Source: Hydrogenophilales bacterium
GTDB lineage: Bacteria; Pseudomonadota; Gammaproteobacteria; Burkholderiales; Thiobacillaceae
Direction of reading: 5' to 3'
Assembly: GCA_016719465.1 (NCBI GenBank)
Contig: JADJYY010000026.1
Span: 1 to 36,072 of the forward strand
Length of the DNA: 36,072 bases
Below the pieces are notes generated by a model that saw only the letters and a list, made by a program, of their open reading frames with translations, had not been told where the DNA came from and made no database searches. The stretch's first letter is position 1. Each line of letters opens with the position of its first letter. Position numbers and translations under genes: made by a program. This document shows, piece after piece, positions 1-7,044 of this stretch.

Positions 1-1642
1 GATCCAGCGCGTCGCCTCGATGAAGTCCACCGCGTAGTTGGCGTGTTCCTCGATGCCCGTGGCCACGGCGAAGATGTTGGGGTCGAAGATGATGTCCTCG
101 GCCGGGAAGCCCACCTGCTCGGTGAGAATCCTGTGGGCCCGGGCGCAGATCTCGGTCTTGCGGGCATAGGTATCGGCCTGGCCCTGCTCGTCGAAGGCCA
201 TGACCACCGCCGCCGCGCCGTAGCGCCGGGCCAGCTTCGCCCGGGCGACGAATTCCGCCTCGCCTTCCTTGAGGGAGATGGAGTTGATGACGGGCTTGCC
301 CTGGATGCACTTCAGGCCCGCCTCGATGATGGACCACTTGGAGGAGTCCACCATGATGGGCGCCCGGGCGATGTCCGGCTCGCTGGCCACCAGGTGGAGG
401 AAGCGCACCATGGCCGCCTCGCCGTCCAGCATGCCCTCGTCCATGTTGATGTCGATGACTTGGGCGCCGGCTTCCACCTGCTGGCGGGCCACGGCCAGGG
501 CCTCGTCGTAATTGCCGTCGATGACCAGGCGCTTGAATTTGGCGGAACCGGTGACGTTGGTGCGCTCGCCCACGTTGCAGAACAGGTCGCCGTCGCCCAG
601 GCTGTAGGCTTCCAGGCCGGAGAGGCGCAACTTCGGCGGGATTTGGGGCGCCTGTCGGGGCGGGCAGTCGGCCACCGCCTCGGCGATGGCCTTGATGTGC
701 TCGGGGGTGGTGCCGCAGCAGCCGCCGACGATGTTGAGCAGGCCGGAGCGGGCCCATTCGCCGATCTGTGCCGCCATCTGTCGCGGCGACTCGTCGTAGC
801 CGCCGAAGGCGTTGGGCAGGCCGGCGTTGGGGTGGGCGGACACCAGGCAGTCGGCCTTGTGGGCGATCTCCTCGACGTGCTGGCGCAGTTCCCTGGCCCC
901 CAGGGCGCAGTTGAAACCGAAGGACAGGGGTTCGGCGTGGCGCAGGCTGTTCCAGAAGGCTTCCACGGTCTGGCCCGACAGGGTGCGGCCGGAGGCGTCG
1001 GTGATGGTGCCGGAGATCATGATGGGCCAGGTTTGCCCCAACATCATCGAAGTACTTCTTCACCGCGAACACGGCGGCCTTGGCGTTCAGGGTATCGAAC
1101 ACCGTCTCGATCAGGATCAGGTCGGCGCCGCCCTTCACCAGGCCGTCGGTGGCCTCGTAATAGGTGGCGACCAACTGGTCGAAACTGACGTTGCGGAAGC
1201 CGGGATCGTTCACGTCCGGCGACAGGGTCGCGGTGCGGGAAGTGGGGCCCAGCACGCCGGCGACGAAACGGGGCCTGTCCGGGGTGTCGTATTCGTCGGC
1301 CACGCTCCGGGCCAGTTTCGCGGCTTCGAGGTTGATCTCGTGTACCAGCGCCTCCATGCCGTAGTCGGCCATGGAAATGCTGTTGGCGTTGAAGGTATTG
1401 GTCTCCAGGATGTCGGCGCCGGCGGCCAGGTACTGGCTGTGGATTTCCCGGATCACCTCGGGCCTGGTCAGCACCAGCAGGTCGTTGTTGCCCTTCACGT
1501 CGCTCGGCCAGTCGGCGAAGCGCGCGCCGCGATAATCCGCCTCCTCCAGCCTGTGGCGCTGGATCATGGTGCCCATGGCCCCATCCAGGATGAGGATGCG
1601 GCGGGTGGCCAGGGCGAGGAGTTCGGCGCTGCGGTCGGGCAT
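1..1642 (-). CDS. metH: Methionine synthase MetH, cobalamin-dependent; 5' part, one frameshift, cut by window edge
   Basis: Cobalamin-dependent methionine synthase transfers a methyl group from 5-methyl-tetrahydrofolate to homocysteine in the cytoplasm. The minus-strand start at 1642 opens with the MetH signature LILDGAMGTMIQ followed by ETNTFNANS, the homocysteine-binding barrel. Further on are GGCCGTTPEHI, with the zinc-binding cysteine pair, and then the start of the pterin-binding domain (CNVGERTNVTGSAKF, INMDEGMLDG). The gene leaves the window at base 1 inside the pterin domain, so the B12 and reactivation domains are not seen. The reading frame changes once at the CCCC run 1036-1039: AVKKYFDDVG continues correctly as GQTWPIMISGT only if one base is removed. 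Both sides are otherwise well conserved, so a sequencing error is more likely than a true pseudogene. Identification is certain; integrity is not. Confidence 0.95.
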   Translation of the reverse strand, partial: MPDRSAELLALATRRILILDGAMGTMIQRHRLEEADYRGARFADWPSDVKGNNDLLVLTRPEVIREIHSQYLAAGADILETNTFNANSISMADYGMEALVHEINLEAAKLARSVADEYDTPDRPRFVAGVLGPTSRTATLSPDVNDPGFRNVSFDQLVATYYEATDGLVKGGADLILIETVFDTLNAKAAVFAVKKYFDDVGANLAHHDLRHHHRRLRPHPVGPDRGSLLEQPAPRRTPVLRFQLRPGGQGTAPARRGDRPQGRLPGVRPPQRRPAQRLRRLRRVAATDGGTDRRMGPLRPAQHRRRLLRHHPRAHQGHRRGGGRLPAPTGAPNPAEVAPLRPGSLQPGRRRPVLQRGRAHQRHRFRQIQAPGHRRQLRRGPGRGPPAGGSRRPSHRHQHGRGHAGRRGGHGALPPPGGQRAGHRPGAHHGGLLQVVHHRGGPEVHPGQARHQLHLPQGRRGGIRRPGEAGPALRRGGGGHGLRRAGPGRYLCPQDRDLRPGPQDSHRAGGLPGRGHHLRPQHLRRGHGHRGTRQLRGGLHRGDALD

Positions 1643-1899
1643 GGGGCTGTGCTGAAAAAATGGGCGAGGATTGTATCACCCGCACAGGTTCGGGCCGCGA
1701 AGCCGGGCCCAGGCGGCGCATATCAATATAAAAACAATTGTTGCCTATATAAGCCGAATGAATAGAATGAAATCAAAGGAAGGAGACTCCCATGAACGTG
1801 CCTGTGCGATACGCGCGCCGGGGTGCGCCGAGTGATGCCCGATGTCGACGCTGGGCGGTTTGAGCTTGTCCCCACCCCGTCACGATTCAGGAGAACGTC
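1643..1899. promoter_or_regulatory. Divergent intergenic region between metH and the rhodanese operon
   Basis: This AT-richer gap separates leftward metH from the rightward sulfur genes. It contains the perfect 10-bp palindrome AACAATTGTT at 1733-1742 inside a wider AT-rich near-symmetrical stretch. TAGAAT at 1763-1768 is a plausible rightward -10 box, but its -35 partner (TTGCCT, 1741-1746, 16-bp spacer) is weak. A strong ribosome-binding site (AAGGAAGGAG, about 1776-1785) follows and serves the short ORF at 1792. I infer that a regulator may bind the palindrome, but none is identified. Confidence 0.35.
1792..1863 (+). CDS. Possible 23-residue leader peptide ORF upstream of rhodanese
   Basis: A 23-codon ORF begins MNVPVRYARRG and ends RRWAV, then TGA at 1861-1863. 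It is preceded by one of the strongest Shine-Dalgarno sequences in the window (AAGGAAGGAG, spacing about 6). The peptide is arginine-rich (about seven Arg) and has one Cys. It lies 36 bases before the rhodanese start, so it could be a translated leader or the remnant of a longer gene. No family is recognised. The strong ribosome-binding site is the main support; coding status is uncertain. Confidence 0.3.
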   Translation: MNVPVRYARRGAPSDARCRRWAV

Positions 1900-2288
1900 A
1901 TGAAGCATCTCACCCCCCTGGAAACCGCCGATTTTCTCAAGGCCAACCCGGACGCCGTGTTCGTCGATTGCCGCTCGGAATGGGAATTCCTGTTCGTCGG
2001 CCACCCCACAGGGATTCCCTGCTGATTCCCTGGTACGAAGGCGAAAACTGGGATCTGAATCCCCGCTTCCTGGGCGAAGTCCGCATCGCCGCCTCCCATC
2101 ATCGCCCCGTGGTGCTGATCTGCCGTTCGGGCAATCGCTCCAAGGAAGCCGGCGAGTTCCTGGAGCAGCATGGATTCACAGACGTCTACAACGTGCTCTA
2201 CGGTTTCGAAGGGGAACTGGACGAGGACCATCATCGCAGCACGCGCAACGGCTGGCGCCATGACGGTCTGCCCTGGGAACAGTGCTGA
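1900..2288 (+). CDS. Rhodanese-like sulfurtransferase, single-domain (one frameshift)
   Basis: Single-domain rhodanese, about 129 residues if the frame is corrected. Rhodaneses carry a persulfide on an active-site cysteine and pass sulfane sulfur to acceptors. The ATG at 1900 follows AGGAG and reads MKHLTPLETADFLK, VFVDCRSEWE and FVGHPTG. The frame then breaks near 2011-2020 and resumes as LLIPWYEGENWD. The active-site loop CRSGNRS lies after VVLI, the usual position. The protein ends GLPWEQC. As written, the first frame stops at TGA 2024-2026; restoring one base joins both halves into a normal rhodanese. I therefore read this as a single-base deletion, probably a sequence error. A DsrC-like gene follows 55 bases later in the same direction, suggesting a shared sulfur-relay role. 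Confidence 0.85.
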
Positions 2289-2343
2289 GGCGCCGGGCCC
2301 CGGAAATCCGCGAACCCTTCAATTTCAATATCAGGAGACCACC

Positions 2344-2691
2344 ATGCTGAACTCGGCTTTGCAGCACCCCCATCCAGCCGCCCATGAAGACGTCGATTGG
2401 TTCGATCCGGACGGCTTCCTGGCCGCCCCCGAGTTTTGGACGCCGGAACGGGCGATTCGCATCGCCCGCCTGGACGGCATCCCCGATCTGACCCCCAAGC
2501 ACTGGGAAGTCATCAATCACGTGCGCAAGCAGTTCTTCGACCACGGCTCCCTGCCGGTGATGCGGCTGGTCTGCCGCGCCGCCGGCCTGGACCGCCACAA
2601 GGCCCACAAGCTGTTCAGCGGTTGCAGGAGCTTGTGGCGGGTGGCCGGTTTGCCCAATCCGGGCGAGGAGGCCAAGTCCTACATGGACTGA
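2344..2691 (+). CDS. DsrC/TusE-family protein lacking both conserved redox cysteines
   Basis: A 115-residue protein of the DsrC/TusE family, whose members bind sulfur on C-terminal cysteines and deliver it in tRNA thiolation or dissimilatory sulfur metabolism. Visible family features are an N-terminal DPDGFL segment, LTPKHWEVINHVRKQF (the conserved HW-x-V-I-N helix), and the C-terminal VAGLPNP that corresponds to IAGLPKP. Instead of ending in the usual penultimate cysteine (TGCV-like), the chain continues EEAKSYMD. The second redox position, just before the xIAGLP element, is a tryptophan. Cysteines occur only elsewhere (RLVCRAAG, FSGC). It is therefore probably a regulatory or structural paralogue rather than a sulfur carrier. 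The start at 2344 has AGGAG upstream. It is likely co-transcribed with the rhodanese. Confidence 0.85.
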   Translation: MLNSALQHPHPAAHEDVDWFDPDGFLAAPEFWTPERAIRIARLDGIPDLTPKHWEVINHVRKQFFDHGSLPVMRLVCRAAGLDRHKAHKLFSGCRSLWRVAGLPNPGEEAKSYMD

Positions 2692-2701
2692 GGCGTTGGG
2701 A

Positions 2702-2727
2702 GGAGCGCGGCCCACCGGCCGCGCTCC
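2702..2727. terminator. Perfect 11-bp hairpin between convergent genes
   Basis: GGAGCGCGGCC (2702-2712), a CACC loop and GGCCGCGCTCC (2717-2727) form a perfect 11-bp stem. It lies between the rightward DsrC-like gene and the leftward glycosyltransferase, a natural place for a shared terminator. No T tract follows on either strand, so it may be only a 3'-end stabilising hairpin. Just after it, a 13-bp direct repeat (GCGGTCGATG-C/T-GG, 2746-2758 and 2759-2771) is seen. Confidence 0.5.
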
Positions 2728-2775
2728 GCATCACCTTGTTGGCCGGCGGTCGATGCGGGCGGTCGATGTGGGCGC

Positions 2776-4260
2776 TCAACGTGCGCTTCCGTCGGGCCTG
2801 GCCGGTCCGGGTACGCTTACCTCCGCCCAATAGATCGTCATCTTCTTCGCGGGCGCGTAGTTGAACGGCATGTCCGCCGCCTTGAATTCGAGCGAGCGCC
2901 CATCGATGGCATGATCCCGCCACAGCCAGACCCTGAATTTCTCGCTGTCGCAATGGCGCGTTTCGCAGATGACGAGGCCTTTTCCCGCAATGCCGCCCAC
3001 TTTGACGTTAAAGGTCGGCGCGAGGACGCCGGCGTCCGGGAACGCCAGCCTTGCATTCCCGCCCAGCAACTTCGTCTCGGCCAGGACGAAACGCGGTTCT
3101 TCGGTTCCCGAGGCGATCGACCTGATCAGGCCCGGATAGGGCATGTTGGGGCGGCTGTATTTGTCCAGCCTCTCCGCGAGGAGGGTTCTGGCGGGGAGCG
3201 CGAAGGCAACCAGGACGGCGAATAGCGCGGCCAGGGAAATAAAAATCCGAAATCCGCGCGGGGAGGGTCTGGAATGGTAAGCAACCAGCAGCGGAACAAA
3301 GAACAGCAAGGGCTGGTACCACCTGTCCTTGACCTGTTGCGCGTCCGTCAGCGCGACAAACAGCACGACGCAGACCGCCACCAGGCCGAGCAGGTTGAGC
3401 AGCAGCCGCCCATCCGCGGCGTCGCTCTTGTCCCCGCCCCGGTGCCGGAAGTCGAAGCCCAGGATGAGTGAAAATAGCCACAGCGGGGTCAGGAACGCCA
3501 ACGCCGCCGTGGCGGCAACCCCGAGGCCGGACAGGACATTGCCCTTGCCGCCAGGGGGCCGCTCGATGCCGCTGCTGGCAAGGGCGTAATTGTCGGCGAG
3601 CCAGAGTGCGTGGGGTGCCGCGACCGCCACCATGACGCAGACCGTCGCCAGAAATCGGGCGTTGCCGAGCACGGCGCGGTATCGCGGAACGGTTGCCATG
3701 GCCGCCACGAGGGCGAGCAGGAAGATCGCGTAGTTGTATTTGCTGAGCAAACCCAAACCCGCCAGCACGCCCAGCGCCAGGTAATTGCCCAGGACGGGCC
3801 GCATCCGGGTCCTGACGACCTGCAATAACGTGCAGGCGGCAAGCGCCGTGGCCAATACGGAATGGGTCAGATCCCGTTGCGACTCCCAGATGAATTGGGG
3901 CACGAAGACGATACCTGCGATGGCGATGAGCTGTTGCCGCCAGGTAAACCCGAACCTGGCGCCGGCCGCGATCATGGCGCCCACGAACACGCTCAACAAA
4001 ACCGGCTTCAAGCTCGCCAGCGGCGCAAGCCCGTGCCCAGCCAGGGAAAAGGCCAGGCCCGCCAGATAGGTATAGAGGGGAGGCTGGGCGTTATACCCGG
4101 GCTGGAGCGCCTGGCTCAGGATCAGTTGCTCCGCCTGGTCCAGGTCGGCGGTTCCGGATACGGCATGTTGAGTCAGCGCATTGAGGCAGAAATACGCGGC
4201 AACCATCGCCCACAAGTACAACAGGGACTTCGAATTCGCTTGCATCGTCATTTCTCGCAT
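2776..4260 (-). CDS. Glycosyltransferase family 39 (PMT/ArnT-like) integral membrane protein
   Basis: A 494-residue polytopic inner-membrane protein of the PMT_2/ArnT superfamily, whose members transfer sugars from polyprenyl-phosphate donors to lipids or proteins on the periplasmic side. The first membrane segment (YLWAMVAAYFCLNAL) is followed by the characteristic acidic loop DLDQAEQ and then QPPLYTYLAGL, as expected for the catalytic first periplasmic loop. About ten further hydrophobic segments follow, with GLLSKYNYAIFLL mid-protein. The C-terminal 100 or so residues are soluble and probably periplasmic (CETRHCDSEKF). Three in-frame ATGs (4260, 4251, 4245) compete as start and none has a strong ribosome-binding site. 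Its substrate cannot be told from the sequence. It stands alone between a convergent gene and dut. Confidence 0.8.
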   Translation of the reverse strand: MREMTMQANSKSLLYLWAMVAAYFCLNALTQHAVSGTADLDQAEQLILSQALQPGYNAQPPLYTYLAGLAFSLAGHGLAPLASLKPVLLSVFVGAMIAAGARFGFTWRQQLIAIAGIVFVPQFIWESQRDLTHSVLATALAACTLLQVVRTRMRPVLGNYLALGVLAGLGLLSKYNYAIFLLALVAAMATVPRYRAVLGNARFLATVCVMVAVAAPHALWLADNYALASSGIERPPGGKGNVLSGLGVAATAALAFLTPLWLFSLILGFDFRHRGGDKSDAADGRLLLNLLGLVAVCVVLFVALTDAQQVKDRWYQPLLFFVPLLVAYHSRPSPRGFRIFISLAALFAVLVAFALPARTLLAERLDKYSRPNMPYPGLIRSIASGTEEPRFVLAETKLLGGNARLAFPDAGVLAPTFNVKVGGIAGKGLVICETRHCDSEKFRVWLWRDHAIDGRSLEFKAADMPFNYAPAKKMTIYWAEVSVPGPARPDGSAR

Positions 4261-4348
4261 GGCGGAACCCGCTCCATGAGTGATGAATCTGGTTTGCGGC
4301 GTTCCGTGATGGGAATTCCGCCCGGGTGGTTCTCGCGGTCGTTCCAGT

Positions 4349-4795
4349 TCAATGCTTGCCGGTGCTGCCGAAGCCGCCCTCGCCCCGGTCGCTTTCCGCG
4401 AATTCCTCCACCACGCGGAAGACCGCCTGGACTACCGGCACGATGACCATCTGGGCGATGCGCTCGAAGGGCTGGATGGTGAAGGCTTCCTGGCCCCGGT
4501 TCCACAGGGAGACCATGAGCTGGCCCTGGTAGTCCGAATCGATCAGGCCCACCAGATTGCCCAGCACCACGCCGTGCTTATGGCCAAGGCCCGAGCGGGG
4601 CAGGATCACGGCGGCGTAGCCCGGGTCGGCCAGGTGCATGGCCAGGCCGGTGGGGATCAGCTTGGTTTCGCCGGGGTTGAGGATCATCGGCCCATCCAGA
4701 CAGGCGCGCAGGTCCAGGCCGGCGCTGCCGGGGGTGGCGTAGTGGGGAAGTTGCTCGCGGACGCGTTCGTCCAGGATCTTGAGGTCGACGTGCAT
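4349..4795 (-). CDS. dut: Deoxyuridine 5'-triphosphate nucleotidohydrolase
   Basis: dUTPase, 148 residues, the usual length of the trimeric bacterial enzyme. It hydrolyses dUTP to dUMP and pyrophosphate, keeping uracil out of DNA and feeding dTMP synthesis. All five family motifs are present in order: PGSAGLDLRA, PRSGLGHKHG, NLVGLIDSDYQGQL with the catalytic Asp, ERIAQMVI, and the glycine-rich C-terminal arm RGEGGFGSTGKH. It follows coaBC on the same strand after 93 bases that contain a large inverted repeat; the coaBC-dut order is common in proteobacteria. Confidence 0.97.
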   Translation of the reverse strand: MHVDLKILDERVREQLPHYATPGSAGLDLRACLDGPMILNPGETKLIPTGLAMHLADPGYAAVILPRSGLGHKHGVVLGNLVGLIDSDYQGQLMVSLWNRGQEAFTIQPFERIAQMVIVPVVQAVFRVVEEFAESDRGEGGFGSTGKH

Positions 4796-4809
4796 GTGAT
4801 TCCAGTTGT

Positions 4810-4870
4810 CAGTTGTCAGTCGTCAGCAAGCAGTGGGCCGCAAGCAGGCTTTTCTGACGACTGCCAACTG
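4810..4870. repeat. Inverted repeat between coaBC and dut
   Basis: CAGTTGTCAGTCGTCAG at 4810-4826 pairs with CTGACGACTGCCAACTG at 4854-4870 with one mismatch in 17, leaving a loop of about 27 bases. A related GTTGTCA unit is repeated directly just before the left arm. It lies in the 93-base gap between two co-directional genes, so it may reduce read-through or protect the upstream message. It resembles a dispersed palindromic intergenic repeat, but no second copy is seen in this window. Confidence 0.6.
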
Positions 4871-4888
4871 CACACTGTCTACTTGTAT

Positions 4889-6076
4889 TCACTGGTACCG
4901 GGTGTTGTAAAGCTGGGCGATGTGGGCGATCAGGCGGCGCGCCTGGATGTGCTTGTCGGCCTTTTCCAGGACGTGCTTGCCGGCCTCGTCGAGCAGCACC
5001 AGTTGCACCTCGTCGGCACCCACGGCTTCGGTGACGTCGTTGGCGACGATCAGGGGCAGGTGCTTGCGGCGGCGCTTCAGCTCGGCGTATTCCTCCACGT
5101 TCTCGCTTTCGGCGGCGAAACCGACGCAGAAGGGCGGTTTGGGGCGACTGCTGATATTCGCCAGGATGTCCGGGTTGGGCGCCAGTTCCAGGGTGAGGAT
5201 GTGGGCGTCCTTCTTGATCTTCTGCTCGCTGCGGTTGAGCACGTAATAGTCGGCCACGGCGGCGACGCTGATGAAGATGTCGTGGTGGTCGGCGGCTTCC
5301 TCGACCTTGCTCAGCATGTCCTGGGCGCTGGTCACGCGCAGGGTGCGGGCGTCCCGGGGCGGCGTCAGGCAGGTGGGACCGGTCACCAGGGTGACTTCCG
5401 CGCCAGCCTCCAGGGCGGCCCGGGCCACGGCGTAGCCCATCTTGCCGGAACTGGTGTTGGAGATGCCGCGCACGGCGTCGATGGGTTCGAAGGTGGGGCC
5501 GGCGGTGACCAGCACCTTCAGGCCGGTCAGGCGCTTGGGCTGGAAACGGGCCGCCAGGGAATCCAGCAGGTCGTCCGGCTCCAGCATGCGGCCGAAGCCC
5601 ACTTCGCCACATGCCTGCTCGCCGCAATCCGGCCCCAGCAGGGTGACACCGTCGGCTTCGAGCTGGGCGGCATTGCGCCGGGTGGCGGGGGCTTCCCACA
5701 TCTGCCGGTTCATGGCCGGCGCCAGCAGCAGGGGGCAATCCCGGGCCAGGCACAGGGTGGAAAGCAGGTCCGAGGCTGAGCCCTGGGCCAGCCTGGCCAG
5801 GAAATCGGCGGAGGCGGGGGCCACCAGGATGGCGTCGGCGCCCCGGGTCAGGTCGATGTGGGCCATGCCGTTGTCCACCCGTTCGTCCCACAGGTCGGTG
5901 AACACCGGATGGCCGGTGATGGCCTGGAAGGTGGCGGCGCCGACGAAATGCCGCGCCGCCTCGGTCATCACCACCTGGACGTCGAGGCCGTCCTTCACCA
6001 TCAGCCGCGCCAGTTCCGCCGCCTTGTAGGCGGCCACGCCGCCGGTCACGCCGAGCACGATGCGTTTCAGTTCCAT
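4889..6076 (-). CDS. coaBC: Bifunctional phosphopantothenoylcysteine decarboxylase / phosphopantothenate-cysteine ligase
   Basis: CoaBC (Dfp), 395 residues, catalyses two consecutive steps of coenzyme A synthesis: ligation of cysteine to 4'-phosphopantothenate and FMN-dependent decarboxylation of the product. The N-terminal CoaC half shows GVTGGVAAYKA, the ARHFVG segment with the catalytic His, PAMNRQMWEAPATRRN, and the substrate-lid Cys in EQACGEVGFGRM. The C-terminal CoaB half shows VTAGPTFEPIDAVRGISN, SSGKMGYA, the KIKKD lysine element and VANDV. Length and domain order are normal. The start at 6076 is the first ATG giving the full flavoprotein N-terminus (MELKRIVLGVTGG). Confidence 0.97.
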   Translation of the reverse strand: MELKRIVLGVTGGVAAYKAAELARLMVKDGLDVQVVMTEAARHFVGAATFQAITGHPVFTDLWDERVDNGMAHIDLTRGADAILVAPASADFLARLAQGSASDLLSTLCLARDCPLLLAPAMNRQMWEAPATRRNAAQLEADGVTLLGPDCGEQACGEVGFGRMLEPDDLLDSLAARFQPKRLTGLKVLVTAGPTFEPIDAVRGISNTSSGKMGYAVARAALEAGAEVTLVTGPTCLTPPRDARTLRVTSAQDMLSKVEEAADHHDIFISVAAVADYYVLNRSEQKIKKDAHILTLELAPNPDILANISSRPKPPFCVGFAAESENVEEYAELKRRRKHLPLIVANDVTEAVGADEVQLVLLDEAGKHVLEKADKHIQARRLIAHIAQLYNTRYQ

Positions 6077-6199
6077 GGTATCCAGTGCCTGTCGATGAGA
6101 GTGACACGCCGCGCCCAGAAAAGCCGTGCGCGCAGGGCGGAATTGTAGGTCCGTTTCAGTCGGCGCTCATCCGGCGCTTGTTTGGCGTTGTTCTGGCCT

Positions 6200-6967
6200 T
6201 TATCCGGCATACCCCAGCCGCGCCGAAATCCGCCGCGCGGCTTCCTGGACCAGGGGCACCCAGTCCAGCTTGCGCCGTTCCATGGGCGCCGATACCGACA
6301 GGCCGGCCACCGCCGCGCCGCTGGCGTCGCGCACCAGGGCGCCGATGCAGCCCACGCCCAGTTCCGCTTCCTCGTCGTCCAGGGCGTAGCCGCGCGCGGT
6401 GCTGACGCCCACGTCCTCCAGCAGGCCTTGTGTGTCGTGGCGGGTATTCGCGGTATAGGCGGGCAGCTTGGTGCGCCTGGCGTAGTCGCGGATGGCCGCG
6501 GCACCCGCCTCCCCCAGCATCAGCTTGCCGACGGCGGTGACGTGCAGGGGCGCCCGGCTGCCCACCACCTGTTCCACCCGCATCATGCGGTTGGGGGTGA
6601 CCCGCTCCACGTAGACCATCTCGTCGCCCTGGCGCACGGTGAGGTTCACCGTCTCGCCCACCTGGTCGCGCAGCCATTCCATTTCCGGGCGCGCCACCGC
6701 GCGCACATCCAGGCCGACGCGGACCTTCGCCGCCAGTTGCATGAGATGGGGGCCGAGCAGGTACAGGCCGCTTTCGTCCCGGGCGACGAAACCGTGTTCG
6801 ATCAGGGAGGCCAGGATGCGGAAGGCGGTGGAGGGGTGCAGCCCGGTTTCCGCCGCGAGGATCTTGAGGGTGGTGCCATCGCTTTCGGCGGCAAGGGCGT
6901 CGAGCAGGCCGACCAGGCGGTCGATGACCTGGATGGAGGAATGTCTGGCTTCGTTCATATTCCACAT
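6200..6967 (-). CDS. IclR-family transcriptional regulator
   Basis: A 255-residue IclR-type regulator. The N-terminal winged helix-turn-helix (about residues 8-65) contains the family pattern TTLKILAAETGLHPSTAFRIL. The C-terminal effector-binding domain contains LRDQVGETVNLTVRQGDEMVYVERV, VGSRAPLHVTAVGKLML and GYALDDEEAELGVGCIGALV, all typical. It diverges from the ThDP enzyme gene with 77 bases between, so it very probably controls the rightward cluster. Starts at 6967 and 6958 are both possible; the second (MNEARHSS) would leave the putative operator repeat clear of coding sequence. The effector is unknown; IclR regulators commonly sense small carboxylates or sugar-acid intermediates. Confidence 0.93.
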   Translation of the reverse strand: MWNMNEARHSSIQVIDRLVGLLDALAAESDGTTLKILAAETGLHPSTAFRILASLIEHGFVARDESGLYLLGPHLMQLAAKVRVGLDVRAVARPEMEWLRDQVGETVNLTVRQGDEMVYVERVTPNRMMRVEQVVGSRAPLHVTAVGKLMLGEAGAAAIRDYARRTKLPAYTANTRHDTQGLLEDVGVSTARGYALDDEEAELGVGCIGALVRDASGAAVAGLSVSAPMERRKLDWVPLVQEAARRISARLGYAG

Positions 6968-7044
6968 TATGAAACATGAACTGCATTGTGAAAAGTTGAT
7001 TGTTTCGGTAGGCTATTTCAAACCCCACCGAACAGGAGCCTTCC
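6965..7044. promoter_or_regulatory. Divergent control region with a direct-repeat candidate operator
   Basis: This gap between the IclR gene and the ThDP enzyme gene holds CATTATGAAA (6965-6974) and CATTGTGAAA (6984-6993), a 10-bp direct repeat with one difference and a 19-bp period, about two helical turns. This is the best candidate binding site for the adjacent regulator. No convincing sigma-70 -35/-10 pair is seen. The rightward gene has a good ribosome-binding site, AGGAG at 7034-7038. Confidence 0.4.

Noticed and set aside
4352..5779. 475-codon plus-strand frame over dut and coaBC
   Set aside because: Crosses two well-identified minus-strand genes and the inverted repeat; composition is typical of antisense frames.
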